Below, one piece after another: positions 1-5,985 of a stretch of DNA of 6,724 nucleotides (position 1 is its first letter; the number at the start of each line of letters is the position of its first letter). The position numbers and the translations under genes were made by a program. Source of the DNA: Candidatus Pullichristensenella stercoripullorum (lineage in GTDB: Bacteria > Bacillota > Clostridia > Christensenellales > Aristaeellaceae); assembly GCA_018712885.1 (NCBI GenBank), contig DVGE01000278.1, forward strand, positions 1 to 6,724, given 5' to 3'. Below the pieces are notes generated by a model that did not search any database, was not told the DNA's origin, and saw nothing but the letters and a program-made list of their open reading frames with translations.

Positions 1-3
1 TTC

Positions 4-1965
4 ATGGAGAAAAAGGGCACGTTCTACATCACCACGCCCATCTACTACCCCAGCGGCAACATGCACATCGGCCACACCTACACCACCGTGGCCGCCGACA
101 CGATGACGCGCTTCAAAAAGCAGCTCGGCTACGACGCCTATTTCCTCACCGGCACGGACGAACACGGCCAGAAGATCGAGCGCAAGGCGGCGCAGGCCGG
201 CAAGACGCCCAAGGAATTCGTCGATGAGATCGTCGCCGCCACCAAGGACTTGTGGAAACTGATGAACATCGAATACGACGATTTCATCCGCACCACGGAC
301 GAGCGCCACATCAAGGCCGTGCAGAAGATCTTCAAAAAGTTCTATGAGCAGGGCGACATCTACAAGAGCGCCTACGAGGGCCAGTACTGCGCCGAATGTG
401 AGTCCTTCTGGACGCCCACGCAGCTCAAGGAAGGCAACCTCTGCCCGGACTGCGGCCGCCCCACCGAGACGGCGCGCGAGGAGAGCTACTTCTTCCGCAT
501 GAGCAAGTATCAGGACTGGCTCATCGACTATATCGAGACGCACCCGGACTTCATCCAGCCGCCGTCCCGCGCCAATGAGATGCTCAACAATTTCCTGCGC
601 CCCGGCCTGCAGGACCTGTGCGTGAGCCGCACGTCGTTCAAATGGGGCGTGCCGGTGGATTTTGACCCGGGACATGTGGTCTATGTGTGGATCGACGCGC
701 TCTCCAACTACATCACCGCCCTGGGCTACGCCAGCGACGATGATTCGCTGTACCGGAAGTACTGGCCGGCGGACGTGCACCTGGTGGGCAAGGAAATCGT
801 GCGCTTCCACACCATCTACTGGCCGATCATGCTCCACGCGCTGGGGCTGCCGCTGCCCAAGCAGGTGTTTGGCCACGGCTGGCTGCTGTTCGGCAACGAC
901 AAGATGTCCAAATCCAAGGGCAACGTGGTCTACCCCGGCCCCATCGTCGAGCGCTACGGCGTGGACGCGCTGCGCTATTACCTGATGCGCGAAATGCCCT
1001 TCGGCGCGGACGGCAACTACACCAACGAGGCCATGCTCAATCGCACCAACGCCGATCTGGCCAACGACCTGGGCAACCTTTTGAGCCGCACGGTGGCGAT
1101 GATCGAGAAGTACTTCGGCGGCGAAGTGCCCGCCCCCGGCGCGGAGGAAGATGTAGACAGGGCGCTGCGCGAACGCTTCGAGGCGTTGCCCGCCATCGTC
1201 GAGCGCGAGATGGACGCCCTGCAATTCTCCGTGGCGCTTGCCGAAATTTGGAAGCTCATCGGCGACTGCAACCGCTACATCGACCTCACCCAGCCGTGGG
1301 TGCTCGGCCGCAGCGAGGAGGGCAAGCCCCGCCTTCAGACCGTGCTCTACTACCTGGCCGAGTGCTGCCGCGCCGTGGCGGTATACGTCGGCCCCACCAT
1401 GCCCTCGACCCCGGCGCGCATGTTCGCCCAGCTCGGCGTGGAGGATGAAAGCCTCAAGACCTGGGAGAGCGTGCAGGCCTTCGGCCAGCTCAAGCCCGGC
1501 ACGCATGTGCGCAAGGGCGAGCCCCTCTTCCCGCGCATCGACATCAAAAAGGAGCTGGAGGAACTGGCCAAGGCCGAACCTGCCGCCCCCGCGCCCAAGG
1601 CGGAGGAGAAACCGCCGCAGGAGGAAAAGGGCTTTGGCACGATCGCCATCGACGATTTTGCCAAGGTGCAGCTCGTCACCGCCAAAGTGACCGCCTGCGA
1701 GCGCGTGCCCAAGAGCGACAAGCTGCTCAAGGAGACCCTGGACGTGGGCGGCGAGACGCGCACCGTGGTCAGCGGCATCGCCCAGTGGTACACGCCCGAG
1801 GAAATGGTCGGCAAGACCGTGGTGCTGGTGAAAAACCTCGCCCCACGCAAGATGCGCGGCGTGGTCAGCGAGGGCATGCTGCTGTGCGCCTCGGACAAGG
1901 ACGGCAACTTGAAGCTCGTCACCGTCGAGGGCGGGGACTTCGCCCCCGGCGCGGAGATCGGCTGA
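4..1965 (+). CDS. metG: Methionyl-tRNA synthetase, zinc-binding type with C-terminal tRNA-binding domain
   Basis: This cytoplasmic class I aminoacyl-tRNA synthetase charges tRNA-Met with methionine using ATP. The 653-residue length is normal for the bacterial form that carries the extra C-terminal domain. The Rossmann catalytic core starts at once, with the HIGH signature at residues 21-24 and KMSKS at 300-304. Four cysteines in two CxxC pairs (C129/C132 and C147/C150) form the zinc knuckle of the connective insert. The anticodon-binding helical domain covers about 340-515. An Ala/Pro/Lys/Glu-rich linker (about 519-545) leads to a Trbp111-type OB-fold tRNA-binding domain (about 548-653), the dimerisation module of this family. 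The ATG at position 4 gives the expected family N-terminus (FYITTPIYYPSG follows within a few residues). Its ribosome binding site and promoter lie outside the window. A hairpin terminator follows the stop codon, then tatD, a common Firmicutes neighbour. No key residue is missing. Confidence 0.98.
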   Translation: MEKKGTFYITTPIYYPSGNMHIGHTYTTVAADTMTRFKKQLGYDAYFLTGTDEHGQKIERKAAQAGKTPKEFVDEIVAATKDLWKLMNIEYDDFIRTTDERHIKAVQKIFKKFYEQGDIYKSAYEGQYCAECESFWTPTQLKEGNLCPDCGRPTETAREESYFFRMSKYQDWLIDYIETHPDFIQPPSRANEMLNNFLRPGLQDLCVSRTSFKWGVPVDFDPGHVVYVWIDALSNYITALGYASDDDSLYRKYWPADVHLVGKEIVRFHTIYWPIMLHALGLPLPKQVFGHGWLLFGNDKMSKSKGNVVYPGPIVERYGVDALRYYLMREMPFGADGNYTNEAMLNRTNADLANDLGNLLSRTVAMIEKYFGGEVPAPGAEEDVDRALRERFEALPAIVEREMDALQFSVALAEIWKLIGDCNRYIDLTQPWVLGRSEEGKPRLQTVLYYLAECCRAVAVYVGPTMPSTPARMFAQLGVEDESLKTWESVQAFGQLKPGTHVRKGEPLFPRIDIKKELEELAKAEPAAPAPKAEEKPPQEEKGFGTIAIDDFAKVQLVTAKVTACERVPKSDKLLKETLDVGGETRTVVSGIAQWYTPEEMVGKTVVLVKNLAPRKMRGVVSEGMLLCASDKDGNLKLVTVEGGDFAPGAEIG

Positions 1966-1971
1966 ACAACG

Positions 1972-2005
1972 CGCCGCGCGGGAATACACGCCCGCGCGGC
2001 GTTTT
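1972..2005 (+). terminator. Hairpin terminator between metG and tatD
   Basis: A perfect 11-bp GC-only stem (1972-1982 with 1991-2001) encloses an 8-nt loop and is followed by TTTT at 2002-2005. It begins six bases after the metG stop codon. The T-tract is short. It runs directly into the tatD ribosome binding site (GGGAGG, 2006-2011), so tatD has no room for a promoter downstream of the hairpin. It is probably an intrinsic, perhaps partial, terminator that tunes readthrough from metG into tatD. Confidence 0.8.
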
Positions 2006-2016
2006 GGGAGGATACT

Positions 2017-2796
2017 ATGCGTTTGTTCGATTCCCACGCCCACATTGCCTCGGATCGCTTCGCGGGCGACCTTCCCGGCGTGCTTGAGCGCATGCGCGCG
2101 GCGGGCGTTACCGCCTGCGTGGTGGTCTGTGACCCCGGCGACGACGAGCCCGACCACGAGCGCGCCTTGGAGATCGTGCGGCAAAACCCTGATTTCCGCC
2201 TCGCCGCCGGCGTGCACCCGCACAATGCCCGCAACTGGTCGGACGATATGGAAACAACGCTGCGCGGGCTTTGGGCGCTGCCCGAGTGCACGGTGCTGGG
2301 CGAGATCGGGCTGGACTATCACTACGACCTCTCCCCGCGCGAAAAGCAGCGCGAGGTGTTTGAGCGACAGCTCGACCTGGCGCTGGAGCTGGACATGCCG
2401 GTGCAATTGCACATCCGCGAGGCGCACGGCGAGGCCATGGAGCTGATGCAGCGCCGCCACAAGGCCGGCACGCTGCCGCGCGGCATCATGCACTGCTTTT
2501 CCGGCAGTTGGGAACTGGCCAAAGTTTACCTCTCATTTGGATACTATATATCGCTCTCCGGCGTGGTAACGTTCAAAAACGCCAACAAGCTGCTGGACGT
2601 GGCGAAAAATGTGCCCCTCGACCGCCTGCTAGTGGAGACGGACTGCCCCTACATGGCCCCCGTGCCGATGCGCGGCCAGCGCAACGAGCCGTCGTTTGTG
2701 CAATACACCTTCGCGCGCGTGGCCGAACTGCGCGGGGAGGACCCGGAAACGCTGGCGGAGCAGCTGTGGGAGAATACGGTGAGGGCGAATTCGTGA
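2017..2796 (+). CDS. tatD: TatD-family metal-dependent hydrolase (TatD DNase / YabD type)
   Basis: This is a 259-residue TIM-barrel enzyme of the amidohydrolase superfamily, the normal size for TatD/YabD. Characterised family members are metal-dependent nucleases, with 3'-5' exonuclease activity shown for E. coli TatD; the substrate here is inferred. The metal-site residues are all visible: DSHAH at the N-terminus (H7, H9), the glutamate of GEIGLDYH (E96), H132 in LHIRE, H159 in MHCFSG, and the aspartate of ETDCPY (D209). The GVHPH motif sits at 65-69. The protein has no signal peptide and should be cytoplasmic. The ATG at 2017 is preceded by GGGAGG (2006-2011) at a 5-nt spacing, which fixes the start. 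It follows metG on the same strand, as in B. subtilis (metS-yabD), but a terminator separates the two genes. No convincing terminator follows tatD, and the sequence after its stop drops sharply in GC. Confidence 0.96.
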   Translation: MRLFDSHAHIASDRFAGDLPGVLERMRAAGVTACVVVCDPGDDEPDHERALEIVRQNPDFRLAAGVHPHNARNWSDDMETTLRGLWALPECTVLGEIGLDYHYDLSPREKQREVFERQLDLALELDMPVQLHIREAHGEAMELMQRRHKAGTLPRGIMHCFSGSWELAKVYLSFGYYISLSGVVTFKNANKLLDVAKNVPLDRLLVETDCPYMAPVPMRGQRNEPSFVQYTFARVAELRGEDPETLAEQLWENTVRANS

Positions 2797-3030
2797 ACCG
2801 CGGGTTTTCCGCCGTCACCAGCAACTCTTCCATGTGATCATGGAACAAACGCCCGATATGCCGTTGCGCAGCTGAAACGGTTGACGGATGCGCGGCAACC
2901 CTCGCATATCGCCAATCATCCCGATATTTCCTGGGCTTTGGGCGATCGCGGCATTGGCATGCCTGAAGACCGCGTCGCCGAGAAATACAGAAAAATGCAG
3001 GAACTGCCAGCCATCCGATCAGAAAGGAAA
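2797..3030 (+). pseudogene. Start-less protein-like reading frame, possible gene remnant
   Basis: From the tatD stop, the same frame stays open to 3111. From about 2851 to 3030 its translation looks like real protein: a mixed, charged helix-type composition including a Trp and segments such as HPDISWALGDRGIGMPED and VAEKYRKMQELP. I do not recognise the family. The frame has no good start. The only early candidates are a TTG at 2881 without a ribosome binding site and a late internal ATG. It also runs through the ribosome binding site and start of the next gene. The G+C content is about 55% (99/180 at 2821-3000, hand-counted), below that of metG and tatD. I read it as the likely tail end of a decayed or displaced gene, but it could be ordinary intergenic DNA with a chance open frame. 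Confidence 0.3.
2828..2845. repeat. Short perfect inverted repeat downstream of tatD
   Basis: TTCCATG (2828-2834) is followed after a 4-nt TGAT spacer by its exact reverse complement CATGGAA (2839-2845). There is no T-tract after it, so it is not an intrinsic terminator. It could be an operator-like site, a weak hairpin at the 3' end of the tatD transcript, or chance. Confidence 0.35.
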
Positions 3031-3037
3031 ATGTGCG

Positions 3038-3373
3038 ATGAAGAAGCTCGCTCGCGCAGGCTTGATCCTTTTCATCCTCCTGGAGCCATGGCTTGTCAGT
3101 TTGCTCCATAGCGAAATCCTTACGGCGAAATACTGCGACGAAAGCATCCTTGAAGCGTGCGACGCCCACGGCATGCTCGCAACGGATACCATCAAGATCC
3201 TGGATTATGAACCGTTCGCCTACTGCAAGGTCTATGCGAAGTCAGCAGAGGCGGGCAATGTAGCCATTCTGGTCTATGAATTTGCCAGCGACGAGTGGAA
3301 TGTCGTTTCCTGGCATACCGTATGGTCCAAATCCGGAAGCGCCGATGGGTTTATGTGGCCATATATCCGCTGA
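3038..3373 (+). CDS. Small membrane-anchored or secreted protein of unknown function
   Basis: I cannot assign a function to this 111-residue protein. It starts with MKKLARAG followed by a hydrophobic stretch (about 7-23), which suggests a signal peptide or an N-terminal membrane anchor with the rest outside the cell. No lipobox is visible. The soluble part has three cysteines (C33, C41, C63) and alternating beta-type segments (about 52-58, 61-68, 74-82, 87-92). It ends in WHTVWSKSGSADGFMWPYIR, a rather distinctive C-terminus that I recall seeing in short uncharacterised Firmicutes proteins; that recollection is unchecked. The ATG at 3038 is chosen because AGAAAGGA (3021-3028) sits 9 nt upstream and it begins the signal-like segment; the open frame itself extends further upstream. 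G+C is about 53%, clearly below the neighbours, so it may have been acquired. A strong terminator follows 17 nt after the stop. No convincing promoter was found just upstream. Confidence 0.75.
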   Translation: MKKLARAGLILFILLEPWLVSLLHSEILTAKYCDESILEACDAHGMLATDTIKILDYEPFAYCKVYAKSAEAGNVAILVYEFASDEWNVVSWHTVWSKSGSADGFMWPYIR

Positions 3374-3390
3374 CGCCCCATCAGGCATCG

Positions 3391-3426
3391 CGCCGCCCGC
3401 ACATATCCGTGCGGGCGGCGTGTTTT
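3391..3426 (+). terminator. Intrinsic terminator of the small-protein gene
   Basis: A perfect 12-bp stem (3391-3402 with 3409-3420) with a 6-nt loop is followed by TGTTTT (3421-3426). It lies between two convergent genes. The plus-strand product has the T-rich tail. On the minus strand the stem is followed by mixed sequence, so termination of the opposing operon here would be weaker. Confidence 0.85.
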
Positions 3427-3429
3427 GCG

Positions 3430-4254
3430 TTATTCGGTGTGTTCGCGGTAGTAGTCCGCGGCTTCCTCGTAGTCGAAAAAGTCATAGTAGTTGTCGTAAT
3501 AGAAGTCTTCCTCGTTGGCGTAGGAGGAGGCGTTGAAGCGGTCTTCTTCCTCCTCCTCGTAGTCGCGGCGCGGGGAGGAGAAGGTGATGGGCGGGTCGTA
3601 GCCGCCCGGCCAGACTTCTGTGACCTCGCCGTCCACCGTGCGCGCCGAGTAGATGACCTCGCCGTCCTCGTCGTAGTAATCGTAGATGTAGATGTCCACC
3701 AGTTTTCCGTCCACGTAGCGCCGTTCGTGGTCGGATATTTTTCCATCCCCGAGCGGCGTATTGTCGATGTCTTTGACATACATGCCCACAAAGGGCGGCT
3801 CTGTGCGCACGCGCTCCTCGTAGGCGGCGCGCACTGCCGCGGCCTCTGCCGCCGCCTCCGCGCGCCGCCGGGCGGCGAGGACTTCGGCTTCCTCGGCGAC
3901 GGTATCGGCAAAGGCGCGCGTCTGCTCGTTCCAAAGCCGTTCCGGGCGGTATTTGGCGCTGAGGCGCAGATACATGTCCGCGTTGTCCACATTGCCGTTT
4001 TCGTAGGCGACGTATGCGTCGCAGAGGAAGTAGCGGGCGTAGTCCTCGTCGGTGTTGCAGCCGTGCATGAACCAGTAGGACATCTCTTCCTGCGCTTCCT
4101 CATAGCGGCCTTCCGCCAGCAGCGCTTCGACGTTGGCGCGGCCCTGCCGGCGCTGCATGTCCTCGATCATGTACGGCGCGCACTGCGCCGCCGCCACCAC
4201 GATCAGGATCAGCGCCGCCGCGATCAGCATCCAGTATTTGCGCACGAATCCCAT
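3430..4254 (-). CDS. Membrane-anchored protein with acidic, tyrosine-rich C-terminal tail, function unknown
   Basis: This is an uncharacterised 274-residue protein. A short basic N-terminus precedes one membrane segment (about 8-24), so the rest is probably extracytoplasmic. Residues about 35-105 are helical and resemble tetratricopeptide-like pairs (EGRYEEAQEEM, YENGNVDNADMYLRLSAKY), but no clear repeat register can be proved. An Ala/Glu/Arg-rich helix follows (about 110-150). Residues about 153-216 look like a small beta domain beginning PPFVGMYVKDIDNTPLG and including a YDYYDEDGEVIYSA strand pair. I recall this type of GM..I..T.LG module from Clostridia proteins, unchecked. The last 44 residues (231-274) contain 18 acidic and 13 Tyr/Phe residues. 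The start ATG is supported by a purine-rich GGAGGGG element (about 4259-4265). It lies 30 nt downstream of the zinc-ribbon gene on the same strand, so the two probably share a transcript. Product unknown; the coding call is firm. Confidence 0.85.
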   Translation of the reverse strand: MGFVRKYWMLIAAALILIVVAAAQCAPYMIEDMQRRQGRANVEALLAEGRYEEAQEEMSYWFMHGCNTDEDYARYFLCDAYVAYENGNVDNADMYLRLSAKYRPERLWNEQTRAFADTVAEEAEVLAARRRAEAAAEAAAVRAAYEERVRTEPPFVGMYVKDIDNTPLGDGKISDHERRYVDGKLVDIYIYDYYDEDGEVIYSARTVDGEVTEVWPGGYDPPITFSSPRRDYEEEEEDRFNASSYANEEDFYYDNYYDFFDYEEAADYYREHTE

Positions 4255-4284
4255 GGTTCCCCTCCCCCTCAGGCGACAGCGCCG

Positions 4285-4482
4285 TCAGCGCAGCTTCTCC
4301 ACCTCGTCCAGATACAGCGATATTTCCCCGCACCGGGGACAGACGGCGACCTTGGGCTTGCCGACCCTGCCGCCAAAGAGCTTGTTTTCGTCCTTGGCGA
4401 GCACAAGGCCGTAGCCCGCGCCCTGCACGCGCAGATCGCAGCTTTCCTTCATTTCCGCGCCGCAGCGCAGGCATTTGCGCAT
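4285..4482 (-). CDS. Small zinc-ribbon protein, putative nucleic-acid-binding
   Basis: The protein has 65 residues. Two CxxC knuckles (C4/C7 in KCLRCGAEM and C48/C51 in VCPRCGEIS) flank about 40 residues rich in Gly and hydrophobics, the layout of a single zinc ribbon. There is one extra cysteine, C15. The C-terminus, YLDEVEKLR, is helical. Similar short zinc-ribbon proteins are common in Firmicutes and are usually labelled nucleic-acid-binding, but no specific target is established. The reading frame is open further upstream, but ATG 4482 is chosen because AAAGGGG (4491-4497) lies 8 nt before it, and because the upstream extension translates through the terminator hairpin. The T-tract of the glycosyltransferase terminator ends only a few bases before this ribosome binding site. 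The gene therefore depends on readthrough or on a promoter inside the glycosyltransferase gene. The acidic-tail membrane protein gene follows 30 nt downstream. Confidence 0.85.
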   Translation of the reverse strand: MRKCLRCGAEMKESCDLRVQGAGYGLVLAKDENKLFGGRVGKPKVAVCPRCGEISLYLDEVEKLR

Positions 4483-4499
4483 GGGAAACGCCCCTTTCC

Positions 4500-4542
4500 A
4501 AAAACCGCCCGGAACACGGGAATTCCCCCGTGCCCGGGCGGT
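4500..4542 (-). terminator. Intrinsic terminator after the glycosyltransferase gene
   Basis: Read on the minus strand, a 9-bp lower stem (4534-4542 with 4504-4512) and a 6-bp upper stem (4527-4532 with 4515-4520) are joined by a small internal bulge and capped by a 6-nt loop. A run of five T (4500-4504 in minus orientation, sharing its first base with the stem) follows. It begins 7 nt after the glycosyltransferase stop codon. It is also the leader of the zinc-ribbon gene, whose ribosome binding site starts within a few bases of the T-tract. Confidence 0.85.
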
Positions 4543-4549
4543 CTGTTTG

Positions 4550-5812
4550 CTAATGGATGTCCTCGGAGAGCGCGCGCCCCTTGGCGCGGCGGCCGGGGGC
4601 AACGTCGGCGAGCGTGGCGCGGCTGGTGTGGGGGATGGCCCGCCAGCGCGGCGGCACGATCAGCGCCGAAAGGTTGGCCGGGAACCAGGTCAGGGCGATG
4701 AGCCAGAAGCCCAGCACGCCCGGCATCTCCCGCCCCGGCTTTTTGCCCGCCATGCGGCAGATCAGCGCCGCGCCAAGGCTGATGGCGGCGATGTAGACGA
4801 TGGCCACCGCCACCGCCAGCGCCGCCACCACTTCCACGCCGCCCAGCCCCGCCACGAAGCGCACCGTCTCGACCGCAGCCACCGCGCCCGGCACCAGACA
4901 GACGAACTGCATGATGTTGCCGAGGAAGAAGACGGCAAGGTCGAGCGCCTGCAAACTGCGATGGCGAATGGCGCGCCAAAGGAGCTTGGGCCCGTAGCGA
5001 AGCGTGCACTGCATGGAGCCGCGGAACCAGCGCCGCCGCTGCTCGAAGGAGACCCAGAAGCCCACGGGCTGTTCATCGTAGGTGACGGCGTTTTCGAGGT
5101 AGGCGATCTTTTCGCCGCGCAGCCCGCACTGGGCGGAGAGCTCCAGATCCTCCGTCAGCGTGCACGTGTTCCAGCCCATTTCGCGGATGAGGTCGGCGCC
5201 CAGCACCACGCCGGTGCCGTTGAGAAGGCCCGACATGCCCAGCGCCGCGCGGCCGCGGTTGAAAAAGCGGCTCATGAACCAGTAGAACACGCTCATGCCG
5301 CCCGCCACCCAGCTCTCGCGGGAGTTCTTGCTGTCGCGGAAGCCCTGGCCGATGCGCGCGCCATGGCAGAGGGCGTCGTTTGCGGCCTGCAGGAAGCCGG
5401 GGTCGACGAGATTGTCCGCGTCAAAGACGCAGAAGGCGTCGTAGTCCATGTCCAGAAGCTGCCCAAAGGCAAAGCGCAGCACGTCGCCCTTGCAGCAGAC
5501 CCGCTCCGTGCAGGGCAGAACGCGCGCGCCGGCGGCTGCTGCTGCGTCCGCGGTATCGTCCGTGCAGTTGTTGGGGATGACCCAGACGTCGAACAGCTCG
5601 CGCGGATAGTCCTGCGCAAGCAGCGTGCGCACGGCCTCGCCGATCACGCCGGCCTCGTTGCGCGCGGCGATCACCGCGGCGATGCGCTTTTGCGGCGCGG
5701 CGGCGGGAAACCCGCGATTTTTGCGGAAAAGGCCCAGCACGATCACGCCGGCAAAATAGACCAGATAGAGCGTGCCGAGTATATTCAAGATGAGCAGCAG
5801 CGTATCGCCCAC
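4550..5812 (-). CDS. Membrane glycosyltransferase, family 2 (cellulose-synthase-like architecture)
   Basis: From the chosen start this is a 420-residue integral-membrane GT2 enzyme that should transfer sugar from a nucleotide-sugar donor; the polymer or lipid made is unknown. One N-terminal membrane helix (about 5-27) is followed by a cytoplasmic GT-A catalytic domain. That domain contains AARNE (49-53), the DAD metal-binding motif (131-133), TED (220-222, catalytic base region) and QRRRW (258-262), the set typical of processive GT2 enzymes. Three further hydrophobic blocks follow (about 288-312, 322-350, 363-386), then the tail PPRWRAIPHTSRA, resembling ends seen in this group. The start is GTG 5812, 7 nt after GGGAGG (5820-5825). 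The longer frame from TTG 5857 is rejected because a TGCTATAAT promoter element lies inside its first codons. The gene is monocistronic by structure: its own promoter upstream and a terminator right after the stop. It is divergent from spoIIR. Confidence 0.92.
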   Translation of the reverse strand: MGDTLLLILNILGTLYLVYFAGVIVLGLFRKNRGFPAAAPQKRIAAVIAARNEAGVIGEAVRTLLAQDYPRELFDVWVIPNNCTDDTADAAAAAGARVLPCTERVCCKGDVLRFAFGQLLDMDYDAFCVFDADNLVDPGFLQAANDALCHGARIGQGFRDSKNSRESWVAGGMSVFYWFMSRFFNRGRAALGMSGLLNGTGVVLGADLIREMGWNTCTLTEDLELSAQCGLRGEKIAYLENAVTYDEQPVGFWVSFEQRRRWFRGSMQCTLRYGPKLLWRAIRHRSLQALDLAVFFLGNIMQFVCLVPGAVAAVETVRFVAGLGGVEVVAALAVAVAIVYIAAISLGAALICRMAGKKPGREMPGVLGFWLIALTWFPANLSALIVPPRWRAIPHTSRATLADVAPGRRAKGRALSEDIH

Positions 5813-5845
5813 GCCCTTTCCTCCCTTGCCCGTTTTCGTCCGTCT

Positions 5846-5854
5846 ATTATAGCA
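5846..5854 (-). promoter_or_regulatory. Extended -10 promoter for the glycosyltransferase gene
   Basis: On the minus strand the sequence reads TGCTATAAT, a perfect extended -10 element (TGnTATAAT; hexamer at 5846-5851). No good -35 box lies at 16-18 nt (the bases there read close to GCGTTT), as is usual for extended -10 promoters. Transcription would start near 5839, giving a leader of about 27 nt before GTG 5812, with the ribosome binding site GGGAGG inside it. This looks like a housekeeping sigma-A type promoter. Confidence 0.75.
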
Positions 5855-5897
5855 CAAAGAATCGCCACAAACGCGCGGGATGGATTAAAAGATGATG

Positions 5898-5950
5898 AAA
5901 AAAGCGGTCGCGGCGGGATGCACACCTATCTGACGTTTTTTTGCGGCCGC
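5898..5950 (-). other. Weak inverted repeat with T-run in the divergent intergenic region
   Basis: GCGGTCGC (5904-5911) and GCGGCCGC (5943-5950) can pair over 8 positions with one mismatch on the minus-strand RNA, or as a G-U pair on the plus strand. The pair flanks a loop of about 31 nt. In minus orientation the distal arm is followed by TTTTTT (5898-5903), and in plus orientation a run of seven T (5936-5942) lies inside the loop. The long loop makes it a poor terminator. It might stop antisense transcripts leaving the spoIIR region. Apart from this and the two promoters, nothing else was seen between 5858 and 6033. Confidence 0.25.
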
Positions 5951-5985
5951 GCGTTCCCTTTTCGCTCCCATTTTCGCGCCCGCCT

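Noticed and set aside
1350..2291. 313-codon minus-strand open frame over the end of metG and start of tatD
   Set aside because: Ser/Ala/Arg-rich shadow of two certain genes, with no domain and a terminator in the middle.
2793..2837. 14-codon GTG frame overlapping the tatD stop
   Set aside because: No ribosome binding site and no recognisable content; the overlap is expected by chance.
2881..2910. TTGACG ... CATATC as a promoter for the small-protein gene
   Set aside because: The -35 is good (5 of 6), but the best -10 at an 18-nt spacing matches only 3 of 6 and lacks the final T. It would also leave a leader of more than 100 nt. Too weak to list.
2573..3169. 198-codon minus-strand open frame covering the low-GC stretch
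   Set aside because: Half of it is antisense to tatD and the rest to the small-protein gene. The short stretch with fairly natural composition (near 2780-2950) has no start or ribosome binding site of its own.
3295..4701. 468-codon plus-strand open frame across the small-protein terminator and opposite two minus-strand genes
   Set aside because: It crosses a terminator and mirrors two better supported genes. Its Val-rich composition simply reflects the complement of acidic and tyrosine codons.
5943..5950. GCGGCCGC palindrome as a binding site
   Set aside because: An 8-bp GC palindrome is unsurprising in DNA this GC-rich. It is mentioned only as one arm of a weak hairpin.
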